Shown: piece after piece, positions 10,764 to 21,572 of the stretch
Numbering within the stretch: position 1 is the first letter of the stretch
Layout: each line of letters opens with the position of its first letter
Origin: Tetrapyrgos nigripes
Lineage: Eukaryota; Basidiomycota; Agaricomycetes; Agaricales; Campanellaceae
NCBI GenBank assembly: GCA_013368315.1
Contig: JAACJM010000012.1
Location: 744,001 to 808,000 of the forward strand
Direction of reading: 5' to 3'
Length of the DNA: 64,000 bases
Position numbers and translations under genes: made by a program
Notes under the pieces: generated by a model
The model's database searches: none
The model's input: the letters and a program-made list of their open reading frames with translations, nothing else
What the model was told of the DNA's origin: nothing

Positions 10764-12374
10764 CTACTCTTGCGCGACAACGACGCCTTCCTTTTCCTGT
10801 CCAATGGCAATCCTCAATCCAGCCCACATACAATCAATGATTGCAAATCCATTTGCGCAAGCAAACACCAGTGTACTCGCGTAAAAGAAGTTTGCGTTTC
10901 CTGTACCCTGACTTAGCCATAGATGATGGAAGAGAGGGAGGAGAAGTGCGGCGTGAAGGTGGAGGAGGGAAGTGACTATCGGGCATCGTAGGTCTAAATA
11001 CAATTGTCAGCGAACGAATCGAAAAGATGGAATTTTATACAAGACGTACATGGATATGTTTCTGGGAAGAGTGAAATCATGCTGAGGAACAATCCTGGAT
11101 CCGAAAGTGTCAGGAAAGCTTTAAACGTTCCCAGTATACCGATGAGCAGGAAGACCGCGTATGTCATGTCATATCTTGACCAATATAAGTATTTACTTTG
11201 AACTGGGACTTCAAGGACTTACTGGAACTTGATGCAAATGGGTGCAATATATATGAGCAGATGAACCTAGAGCGAAAGTAAGCCATCTGATGACAGATAG
11301 AGAACTGAAATCGTACAGAGAACACCATGAGGAAAAACGGTCTGAAATAATCAAACATTTCGGTGAAGAAATACCACCAAAGCCCTACGTTGGGGGTGAG
11401 ATCTGGGAGCGTAAGACTTGCACCCCATGTCTGTCCCATCCAGCTAAGACCTCCCGAAACTAGAGTCGAAGCCGCAGTCAATGAAATGAAATACACCGCA
11501 AATTCTCCCAACAAGGTTGGTATTTTTTGGAGATTGCCATTAAAGGCACGGGGAGAGGCGAGATGAGAGAAGGGATCGCTGACGATGAGGAGTAGAAGAG
11601 GGACAAGGAAAAGAATGGAGGACAGGGAGAATTGAAGGAGGAATGCGTATGTTAGTAGAGATTGAGACGGTTTGCCTATTGAGGTGTCAGCATGGACAGC
11701 AGGCGAGAGAGATTCAGACATACGCTGGCTTGCAAACATTATGGAAAGAAGAAGCAGTGTGTTCTCAAATGACGACGTTGACAGCGCGAGACTCGGGAGA
11801 AATAGATATGGATTGAGAAGATATCTGTCCGACATTAAAAAGAAGGAAGGAGCATGAATAATCTGGATACACACAATGCTGCAATCAACCCGTCTCTAGA
11901 AGTCTCTCTTAAGCCTTGTCTTGCACGATATATATTCACGAGAGCATAAGCACCCAGGGCATCTAACAGTGTCCATAGAAACGCTGCAGAAAAGCGTGAA
12001 TTTGGGAGAATGGTGGTGAACAGTGTTAGGTATAGGGGTGACTAGCCAAAAGAGTCTTTCATCAATGTAAGCTTCACAAACAGAAGATTTAAACGTACAT
12101 GCCGCAATACACCACCAGAGTATGGATCAATGCCCTGCTTGAAGAGGTAGATCCCTTCCTGTACTAGTTTGCAAATAGCTCAAAGGGTATCCACCCAAGC
12201 AGAGAAGTAGAACGCACAGTTAGCATAGGATGTCAGAGGAGACGACAGGTGGTGGTCATGAGTCAGGTCAAAGGGTTGAATGAGTGCTAATGCCAGTCTT
12301 CCTGCCACGAGAGCGGGGAACATGAAACGAGATGAGACGTTCAGGCCATGGTTTGTGGCCGCCTTTTCGCTCAT
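10764..12374 (-). CDS. GAB1: GPI transamidase subunit PIG-U (Cdc91/Gab1)
   Basis: Eight exons (12374-12218, 12163-12099, 12041-11875, 11824-11724, 11675-11317, 11266-11223, 11174-11050, 10993-10764) give 415 residues, typical of PIG-U. This is a polytopic ER membrane subunit of the complex that attaches GPI anchors to proteins. Recognisable segments are SSPLTSYANLQEGIYL followed by DPYSGGVLRHSPLYL near the N-terminus, ALYLLNPYLFLPSLALSTS, and NVGLWWYFFTEMFDYFRPF, which matches the conserved luminal region of PIG-U. The last hydrophobic segments end near WAGLRIAIGQ. The gene is divergent from the proteasome alpha6 gene (188 bp between start codons). Confidence 0.93.
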
Positions 12375-12562
12375 TCCAGAAAAAGATGATTAAGGTATTA
12401 CAGCGGGTATTCTCTTGAGTCTGTGACGCGTCCCTTGGAAGAAAAAGAGGCCAGAGAATGTCTGAGGTGAGTAGGAGATGGAAGAGACCCTTGATTTCCA
12501 AAAGGAGATAAGATGAAGAACACTGAAATGCGTTGGACGCGTCAGCTATACTCTTCACGACC

Positions 12563-13639
12563 ATGGTTAGTTTGTTTCCTCTTCATTTTTTTAACGTGCC
12601 ATTGACTTTTTTGCATAGTTTCGCAACACCTACGACTCAGACAACACCGTCTTCTCTCCTCAAGGCCGTCTCCATCAAGTGGAATATGCTCTCGAGGCCG
12701 TCAAGCAAGGATCTGCTGCCGTAGGTCTGCGTTCAAAGACGCACTCTATCCTCTTGGCTTTGAAGGTACCTTTGAATCATGTCTTTCCATACATCTTTCT
12801 GACCTACCCTAGCGTTCCAGTGGAGAACTCGCATCATACCAGCAGAAGATGTACAGGATAGATGACCATGTCGGGATTGCTATTGCTGGTTTGACGTCGG
12901 ACGCAAGGGTCCTTAGGTATGCTATCGATTATCTGCTATGTTATCTTGTCTTCTTATGTCTATCAAAGCAACTTTATGAGGCAGCAAGCAATGTCTTCCA
13001 AAATGGTATTCAATCGCCCAGCTCCAGTCAATCGTCTAGTGTCTGCCATTGCTGATAGTGCGTCATACACCTCTCCTGGGTCAACCCTTATCATCCTGAC
13101 GTTCTCTCTTCGTTCAGAGGCACAGGTCAATACTCAGGAATACGGCAGGAGACCTTATGGTGTAGGCTTCCTGGTCATCGGTCTTGATCAATCAGGCCCA
13201 CATCTCTACGAATTCTCTCCATCGGGCAACTCGTACGAGTACTACGCAATGTCAATCGGAGCGAGGAGTCAGAGCGCCAAAACATACCTCGAGAAGCACT
13301 ATGAAAGCTTTGCTGATTGTAAGAACCCACTCGTGTCATTTTCTTGCTTTCAGCTAGCTGATCGTCTTTCAAGGCTCTTTGGAAGAACTCATCACACACG
13401 GTCTCCATGCTCTACGGGAGACTCTGCAACAAGACAAAGCTCTGAACGTGAATAACACGTCTATCGGTATTCTAGGCCCAGCAAGTGTCCATGAGACAGG
13501 TATTGCACCGAGTGGACCGTTCCGCATCTTAGAAGGCGACACGATTCAGCCTTTCCTAGATACTATGATACCAAAGGATGCTCCCGCTCCTGCGGCGGCG
13601 CCTGCTGCCACTGATGAAGATGTTCAGATGCAAGAGTAA
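12563..13639 (+). CDS. PRE5: 20S proteasome subunit alpha6 (PSMA1)
   Basis: Six exons (12563-12565, 12619-12765, 12813-12916, 12969-13057, 13118-13318, 13374-13639) give 269 residues. The first exon holds only the ATG; the next begins [18 protein letters not shown], the canonical start of this subunit (MFRNxYD). The alpha-type signature ([17 protein letters not shown]) is followed by [10 protein letters not shown], and [19 protein letters not shown] is intact. The subunit lies in the outer ring of the core particle and has no protease activity. The C-terminus is an Ala/Pro-rich acidic tail ending DVQMQE, common in fungal homologues. Confidence 0.96.
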
Positions 13640-13810
13640 ATACTAATTTCGTGTTGTAACTTTTATGTAGCAACTTTTATGTAGCCCTGCTCTTCCAATC
13701 ATACTTGCACATTCACAGTTTCACCAGGGAAAGACCTATTCGAATCCTGAGTAGAGCTTATTATTATCGACGAGAATCTATTCTAAACCATTACACCACA
13801 CTAGCTAGAT

Positions 13811-15424
13811 CTATACTTTTTTAGACGCACCATGCACCCGTTGCATGAACAGTGATCTCCAAGCCTGAGCTGCAGCACCTGGTCTTCGGAGAGTAAGTAG
13901 AACGTGGATCATCGCGCTGAGAACTGCTACACTCCCAGCTTGATGAGCAGCGGCTAATGGAACGGGGACCAGATAAAGCAAAGTAGAGATTCCCAATGCC
14001 AACTGGACATTGACCGCTGCGAACGCAAAAGTAGCCGCTCTGACCGTCAAAGGAGGAAGAACTTGACGCATGGCACGAGCTCGAAGGAATAGAATAGAAG
14101 TTCCAAGGTAGGTTGCTATGGCCTGATACATTTTACATTAGAACCGCTAAATCAATGAGAGGATACGTGCACTCACGAGAACACGATGGTCGAACTGCAC
14201 AGTCGTAGGGTTCTCGAATATGTTTCGCCATATCTTGTCAGAGCCATCAGCTTTCTGAGCATACGCTGGGGAAAAGAGTTCATCTCGCGGAGGAGCCACT
14301 CTGCCTCCCATCAAAGGGAACTCGTTGTAGAGCAAACCTGCGTCCAGTCCGGCGACGAAGGCACCTGCAAGGAAAATAAGTAAAGGTTGCAACACATTTA
14401 AGAGCTCTTACCTGAAAGCGCAGTCAAAAAGACTAAACCAGTCAATCCCCAAGCGCGTGCTTTAAAAGCCTGCACAGGGAACTTGGCAAGTGCTTCCGAA
14501 AACGCAGAACTACTCATCCCCATCCAATTTCCACCATTGGCAAACCTCCATTCCTTAATCGTCGCTAAACCCGTTCCAAACATCCCTGCATACAGAAGAA
14601 ACGCCAGCCCGAGATGTGCAGCAAGACGATATTGAGACACTCGGGGAACAGCGCCGGGTGTATCCATTAATGTGTCGTCCAAACCGGATTTGACCATGTA
14701 CCATCCCAGAGCGCCTTGGGCCCCAATGAGGAGACCCAGACCACCCAGCTTTGCGGCTAAAGATGGGGATATCCGCTTCTTTATTGCGAAATAAGCCAGA
14801 GGACCAACGAAAACAACTCCAATGAGACGGCCGAGAACACGGTGGCCCCATTCCATGTAAAAGATTCGTTTAAAGTCTTCGAGACTGATGGAGTGGTTCA
14901 TCCTGATAACAACGTCAGTATCTGTGAAGGAAAACAATGTAGGAAACGCACAACTTGAATTCCGGAGTAGCCTTGTATTTCGTGAATTCCTCTTCCCATT
15001 CATGTTGCGTCAAAGGAGGAATTACACCAGTGATGGGTTTCCATTCCGTGATACTCAAGCCAGATTCGGTCAGACGAGTAACTCCTCCGATAATGATGAT
15101 GGCAAACACCAAGGTGGACGAAACCATTAACCATATACCGACGGATTTGGTTGGAAGTATCGGTAATGGTTCGGTAGGTGGTGGTGCTTGCGAAAAGAAG
15201 CGCTTGCCGAGGGCCAAGTTATGACTTGCCCCCTTCTGCCATTGCAGACGAGATGTGAACAAAGATTTCTGCTGTAATCCTAGCGGCTTTCCGGGGGTGT
15301 AAGTTCTTGTTTTTGTGAATAGACCCGAGATACCCCGCGACGGAGAGACATTGGCGTGTCGAAAGGGTAAAGACCTTGGTGCTTTACAAGAAGACTTGAA
15401 AGCCCCCAAGAAAGAAGAGAGCAT
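13811..15424 (-). CDS. COX15: Heme A synthase COX15
   Basis: Four exons (15424-14952, 14902-14412, 14364-14177, 14122-13811) give 487 residues, the usual fungal length. COX15 oxidises the C8 methyl of heme O to make heme A for cytochrome c oxidase, in the mitochondrial inner membrane. A long basic presequence precedes the first membrane helix ([20 protein letters not shown]). Conserved motifs follow: [33 protein letters not shown] with a heme-ligand His, [30 protein letters not shown], and QFDHRVLA in the second half, with another His. Head-to-head with BolA3 (117 bp between start codons). Confidence 0.97.
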
Positions 15425-15541
15425 GTAGATGGTGGTTGAACAAAAAGATTCGCTTGAGGGCCGAGACTCGTCGTATTTCTGAGATGCCGACCAATAGCAG
15501 ACGCGAGTTTTGCAGCCTCCTCCTTCCTTCTAAGCACTACC

Positions 15542-15921
15542 ATGCTCACAGCTACTAGGCGCATATTCTCGACTACACTTCAGGCCCGTAGATTCTCGGC
15601 TTCTGTTCTCGTGTCCAACGCGAATACATCATCATCGTCACCAGACGTTACCGAAGGAGAACGGAATATCCATGCCAAGCTGACGGAAAAATTCGCCCCT
15701 TCACAACTTCAGGTGCAGGATATCTCGGGTTCGTTTGTGTGAGCGGTTTTGGTGTAGATGAACACTTATGTTGGACTGTAGGAGGTTGCGGGTCGTTCTA
15801 CGCTATAACAATATCCAGTCAAGCTTTCAAAGGTCTCCCTATCGTCAAACAGCACAAACTTGTGACGCAAACTTTGAAAGAGGAGATTGAAGGAATACAT
15901 GGTCTTCAGGTGCGAGTATGA
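15542..15921 (+). CDS. BOL3: Mitochondrial BolA-like protein (BolA3/Bol3)
   Basis: Two exons (15542-15728, 15782-15921) give 108 residues. A short basic presequence (ATRRIFSTTLQARRFSAS) precedes a complete BolA fold. The diagnostic segment is DISGGCGSFYAI, split by the intron, where the Cys is a cluster ligand. The C-terminal half has VKQHKLVTQTLKEEI with the conserved His. BolA3 works with the glutaredoxin Grx5 and Nfu1 to deliver [4Fe-4S] clusters to mitochondrial enzymes such as lipoate synthase. The model ends GLQVRV; a further splice after GLQ would give a longer tail but is not needed. Confidence 0.9.
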
Positions 15922-16199
15922 GTCTCTATTCACTGCACTTGTGACTCATGGTACGCCAGATAAAAACAATACCGCAATAATCGCACTTTCTGTCTTCCTT
16001 TTTTTGTCTCTGACCATCCAGTGCGTTGTTCAGCAACTATATTCCGACTGTATCTTTACGCATAGGACTCGAGGATATCATACGTTCAATTAGTAGACCG
16101 TAGAAGATGAGATTAGATGATTGCGCCCCGAATGTTTAAGTGAGTGAGGAGGAATAAAAAACAAGGCAGGGAAATAGGTCCTGGTATCATACGAATAAA

Positions 16200-16859
16200 T
16201 TACTCTTCAGTAGGTGTCTTAGGGGTGTTCAATACCCGTATGTGTTCTACAGAGGGAAGATTGTCAGTGGTATTTACTCTACTTGCATCCTAGACACTTA
16301 CCATGTTTGAGGAAAATTTGACGTTGACCCATGGGTGTGGTTGGGTCTGCGTCGGGTTCAGGCTCTCTCAGTTCATAACCGGCCTCAACGTAGACCCTGG
16401 AACCCTTCTTGAGTGACACGAGGAATTTATTTGCACCCTCGTTGAAAGACAGGACACGATGCCAACTGGTTCTTGCCGGAGGTCGCTCTGTAAAAATCAA
16501 GTCAGGGGAAGTTGTAAACACCATGTTGGAAAATACATACCACCGTTGGCATCTGGGGGAGGAGGGGGATAGTCTGTCGTGGCGACAGTGTATCTGAGAC
16601 GAAAATGTCAGTCTTGTCGGACAACGTTCTAAGAGAGGCCCGCGTACGTGACAAATTCAGAATTGTTCTTGGTGAATTTGACCTCTGGGTCCCTGCCCAA
16701 GCGTCCAATGAGAGTGAGTTTTGCGAGGTCAGAGGCGCGTCGGGAACTCGTCGAGAATGTCTAGCGAACGTTCAGAATTGGAAGTGCATAGCAGCAGAAA
16801 TGAGGCATTACGCGAGAAGCAGCACGGTTGAAAGCACCAGAGCGAACGGCAGCGAACAT
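16200..16859 (-). CDS. RIM1: Mitochondrial single-stranded DNA-binding protein
   Basis: Five exons (16859-16812, 16760-16648, 16593-16541, 16487-16302, 16246-16200) give 148 residues. A presequence containing FAAVRSGAFNRAASR and TFSTSSRR leads into an OB-fold: LAKLTLIGRLGRDPEV, NSEFVTYTVAT, TSWHRVLSFN and KGSRVYVEAGYEL. This is the arrangement of bacterial-type SSB and yeast Rim1. It coats single-stranded mitochondrial DNA during replication. The gene is head-to-head with HBS1, with only 89 bp between start codons. A Pro-rich insertion (YPPPPPDANGERPPA) sits in the loop between strands. Confidence 0.9.
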
Positions 16860-16948
16860 TTTGGGTAGGAAGAAGAGAAGAATTGGGGTCTTAGAAAATT
16901 TGTCTTTGTTTATTATGAAATCACCCTAGGTTGTAAAGTCCCTCCACC

Positions 16949-19312
16949 ATGTCGAGACACAGATACGTGAAAAATATGAATCTCGAAGGTATGCTGAGCT
17001 TTGTTTCCAAGCAATTTCCTCATTTTTGCTTCAATAGATGAGATGGACGACGACGCTTTGTCCGATGGAGGAGATTATGAAGAAATGACTGTAGAACAAC
17101 AACGTATGTCCAAGGCTATCAGCTTACGTTTCGCGGCTAAGGAATAAATCAGTTCAGATGAACGATGTGTTTGAGCGTATCAGGGACACTCTTGGCGAAG
17201 AAGGAACTTCGGAAATCCCTGACAATGAGATTAAGGATACTATTTGGTATTACGAATTTGATTTAGAGCAATCTTTAGATTGGTGTCTACGTGAGTCCTT
17301 TCAGGTCCTTTTCCCTCTGGCATTCCGGTCTTACACCGATATCTGCAATAGACGAACAAGAGAAGAGGCAAGCCACCAAGCTGCGTCAAGGTAAGCGAGC
17401 TGTTTTTGGCGTTTGCGTTCACTTTTGTCTGCAAATTCTTCTGCTGCCGTCTCCTGTCCTTCTGTCGACATGCTGGAGTCAAAAATGTGGAAGGTGCATA
17501 CCTTTGGACTCATCTGTCTACCCCTGTCACTCTGCTCGTCAAGATGTGCTCATCACCTTCTTCAGGTGAATATGCGGCAACTTCTCCCACATACTATTAC
17601 AACGAGACTGGCCCAAATGGTGAATTTGTTGAAGGGCGGCCGAGAATACCTTTGATACATCTGGCCCAGAGTCAGATGCAACAACAATGGGAAGAAGAGC
17701 AGAGGCGAAGAGATGAGTTGCAGGAATCAGAGGAATCGGAAGAGGAGATACCAGAGGGCAGTTCTCCAAGGCGAAAACTGAGCACGATAAGTGAGAAGAC
17801 TGAACGGACAGAATATTCTCCTTACTGGCCTACTCGGAATCTACTGCCGCCCAGAGCTCCAAGCTCTACCACCGTAACTTCATATGGTGAAGTCATTAGT
17901 GCGTTTTCTCCACGTCTACTCATCCACGTAATTCTCATGCCATCGACGTCCAATTTGTAGACGCTGGTAACCTCGCCGACCCGAACACTCTGGATCCCAA
18001 TTTCATTCCAGTTTCTCCTTCCTTATCGGCTCAGCAGAGACTATCGGTTTACGAGCCTGCACCATCCGTTCCCACCTCCGGCTCTCGTAGCTCATCGTCC
18101 ACCCCTCGTCCTCCAAGCGAGCCTGTCCCTCCACTTGACACTATCCCGGATATTCCAGATGTCAACTCGAAGTCGACCCGCCCAAATGTCTCGAAGCCGG
18201 AACCCAAACAATCCAAATTGTCACTCTTGGCCAGCACGAGGGCTTCGACGCGTAGCAAGAGTTCTGCATCGTTAGGAAGCGATAATTCAGGTTCTGTCAG
18301 AACATACCCTGGTTTACGGCCATCTGCGCAGTCTGCTAGGCTTCCTGGTTCTTCTGTCCTGTCAACAGTGTCGGAAAAGTCTCTACCTCCTCTCCCGTCC
18401 CTAATCACACCAACACCCGACATACGTTCTTCCACCGACTCACATGTACGACGAGCAATAGAGACTGCCATAGCCCAGGAGGAGAAGGACAGGAGTAGTC
18501 CCGAGAAATCACCTGTAAAGGCTCATGCAGATCGACCTCCCACGAAACCATCAACCCGTTCTTCGTCCAAGGCACTTCAGACACAATCAGCTCCCAATGC
18601 TGCTGCAAAGCCGCCGTCAAAGCTTGTTCTGCTTGCTCAGGCCAAAGCTAAGAAGGCGGCTGGCAACACCAAAGGACCTATGGATGCGAAATTATCCTCT
18701 CCTCCTGTGCTTCCTCCAGAACGCACGGAATACCTGACACCCATCGCCAACGGTTCCTCTGTCACCACGGCAATCACAACGTCTTATCAGTCTTTATACA
18801 GCCTGACTGACCCTTTGCGTCCGCCAACTGCCCCTGCACCGTATGTGGTGCCTCTTTCCGCTGTTGCTCCTTCGAAACCATCAAAACTTGCACTGAAAAG
18901 CAAGATGGGAAAAGAGAGACAGATTATGTCTGTAGCAGAGGAAAAGGCTGTGGTTCCAGTCATACCTGAAATTTTCCTACCTAAATCGTCTCGCTCCCGT
19001 GCGTCGCCGTCCGCCTTTGCTTCCATACTTGTCGATGACCTTACAGACTACGAAGGAGTAGAACGGGAGGCTTCTGGCAAACAAAGGTCGAAGTCACTAA
19101 AGGAAACGAGCAAAGGAGCTAAAAACGATGGGTCCACAACTCGGACGCACAGTACACGTCGTCATCGTATCAATGCCAGTCTCGCACCATCATCACCGAC
19201 ATCCTTTCCATTCAATTCTCCCAGTCCAGATGACATTGTGGCCAACGCTCGTCGTGGGACATCCTTGGCGGATCACAGAGACCGGAGACCAGCAGCTTCT
19301 TCTAAAGCTTAA
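16949..19312 (+). CDS. Alternative SKI7-like product of the HBS1 locus
   Basis: This product shares exons 16949-17390 with HBS1, then uses 17566-17898 and a 1.35-kb exon 17961-19312 that ends in TAA; it would be about 655 residues without any GTPase domain. A 15-nt micro-exon at 17479-17493 may also be included, since it is in phase. The unique part is disordered and Ser/Pro-rich, but holds ordered-looking motifs: [17 protein letters not shown] and, near its end, [16 protein letters not shown]. In animals and many fungi the HBS1 gene is alternatively spliced to make a Ski7-like protein that bridges the cytoplasmic exosome and the Ski complex; the layout here matches that arrangement. No GT donor near 19312 gives a convincing join to 19390; the least bad, at about 19256 (GTGGGA), would be in phase. 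Confidence 0.65.
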
Positions 19313-21371
19313 TTTAACACTTATAGTTTGGATTATTGTTGTAATTTGTGCTGATTATTTTGTTTTTGGATTTGTTGTACGTTATACAGCCGCTAGGGAA
19401 CGTGAAAAGGCCCAAAAACGATTGGAAGCGGCAGCTTCACGGACTGTGTCACCCATGCCCAAAGGCAAGAAGGGTAGTAACCCTCAGCCAAAAACACCTG
19501 TCAGATCTGGAGCGGCGACTCCTTCTAGAGGAGTCGATCAACGTGCACTTGATATATCTGCGTTAAACTTGACTGAGAAAGAGGAAAAACCACAAATTAT
19601 AGAGGAGCCTCCGAAGATCAGCTTTGCCAGAGAGAAGCTTTTGGAAGAGGCCAAGAAAGCACTGGATGCTGAAGGAAGGAATAATAAGAAGAATGTCAGC
19701 TTGGTCGTTATTGGTTGGTTTAGGATTTATTTGTGCATTAGCTCATGGTCTGACGCTGAGTAAAATAGGACATGTTGATGCTGGGAAATCGACTCTGATG
19801 GGTCGATTATTGTACGAGCTGGGAAGATTGGACGAGAAAACACGAATTGCCAATGAAAGAGGGAGTAACAAGGCAGGGAAAGGAAGCTTCAGTTGGGCTT
19901 GGAGTCTCGATGGCACAACTGAAGAGCGGGAAAGGTGAATGATCCCCTGTGTCTTCTTGCCGTTGGAAGTTGACTTTGGCTGTGATTAGGGGGATCACAA
20001 TGGATATTGCATTGCAGTCCATGGTGACCCCGCATCGTCAGATTACCATTCTTGACGCTCCAGGTCACAAAGATTTTATTCCAAACATGATCTCTGGTGC
20101 ATCACAAGCGGACTGCGCTCTACTAGTCGTCGACGCGACTACCGGAGAATTCGAAGCTGGTTTCAATAGAGGCGGACAAACGAGGGAACACATTCTCCTC
20201 GTCAGAAGTCTTGGTGTCTCTCAGGTCATAGTGGCTGTCAATAAACTTGACCAGGTAAGCATAACACCTTTCGATGCACTTCCTCTGCTCACCTTGTTAT
20301 CAGACAAATTGGGATAAGAGCAGATACGATGAGATTTGTGACTTTCTGCGCCCGTTCTTAACGCAATCGGGATATCACTCTTCAAAGACTAAATTCGTCC
20401 CTGTCAGTGCCATGCAAGGTGTCAATCTTGCAACTCGTGAAGGTGACGATGGCAAGGTGCTTCGCAGCTGGTATGATGGGCCGTCATTAGTCGACTGTCT
20501 TGGTAAGTAAAGGAGTTTACTGTCTTTCTTCGGCCATGCTGATTTCCATTCCAAGATCAATTGGAACCGCCGACTCGAGATATCTACGCGCCTCTTCGAA
20601 TCCCGATATCCAATGTATTCAAGGGGCAAGGCTCAGGAGTCGCTGTCTCTGGACGTCTTTGCGGTGGTGTCGTGCAAGTCGGTGATAGGTTGAGGGTCTT
20701 ACCTGGCGATGAAACCGCTATTGTCAAGAGTAAGTTTTCGACTTCATGACTCCTTTCACTTTATTGACTTGCTTTCAGCCATTGACTTTGAAGAGGAGAA
20801 TGTTTCATGGGCTATAGCCGGGTCAAACGTAACAATCTATCTGACTGCGATAGACCCGGTTCACCTGAATATCGGCAGCGTCCTTTGTTATCCCAATGAG
20901 CTTGTGCCGTTGGCGACGATATTCACCGCAAGAGTCATCGTTTTCGATATCCAAATTCCCATTACTACTGGAACCTCTGTAAGTGCGATCGGTGTATTCC
21001 AAGGACATGTTGTTGAATGCCCACACAGGTTGAACTATTCCACCATTCTCGTGATGTGCCGGCCACCATCGCAAATCTCATTGCGACTATAGACAGGGCG
21101 ACTGGAGATATCGTGAAGAAGAAGCCTCGAGTGCTCACTAAAGGGATTTCTGCTGAAGTCCAACTGAGTTTGCGTACGACGTCGTTATCGGGACCTTCTG
21201 TGGTTCGTCCAATCCCTTTAGAACCTTTCTCAGTAAATAAGGATATGGGACGCATATTATTGCGCCGAGGAGGAGAAACAATAGGTGCAGGTACGGTCCA
21301 ATCAGCTGCTGTCAATCCTGTCCCAGAAACTCAACCCAGATTCAGGCATAGTACTGGAAATATTCGGATAA
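16949..21371 (+). CDS. HBS1: HBS1, translational GTPase of ribosome rescue
   Basis: Best model for the full GTPase: 16949-16988, 17038-17103, 17153-17290, 17352-17390, then directly 19390-19713, 19769-19934, 19990-20254, 20304-20502, 20556-20729, 20779-20978, 21029-21290, 21340-21371; 634 residues, all phases matching. HBS1 with Dom34/Pelota splits stalled ribosomes. The first four exons encode the HBS1 N-terminal domain (acidic start, [16 protein letters not shown]). The GTPase motifs are complete: [38 protein letters not shown] and SAMQG. The C-terminal beta-barrels end GIVLEIFG. Joining exon 4 (ending CAA G) to 19390 (CC GCT AGG) reads [13 protein letters not shown] in frame. The skipped region 17566-19312 is described separately as an alternative product. 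Confidence 0.92.
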
Positions 21372-21572
21372 GATTACTTTACTCGCTCGCAATGAAGTGG
21401 AAACCAGTGTATTTCAAGAGTAGCCATGTAGTAAAAAGTGGATCAAAGGTAACTAAGTCTATGTGTAGCCAATAAACATACAAGAATGGAGAAATCCGCA
21501 ACATTATATACTGTAGAAGTAGATCGAGTCCCCAAATCATGAAAGCGTAAGAAGCGTCAGTTCATAAGAGCA

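Noticed and set aside
10487..10840. Plus-strand frame between alcohol dehydrogenase and PIG-U
   Set aside because: It runs into the last PIG-U coding exon on the other strand and has no recognisable domain.
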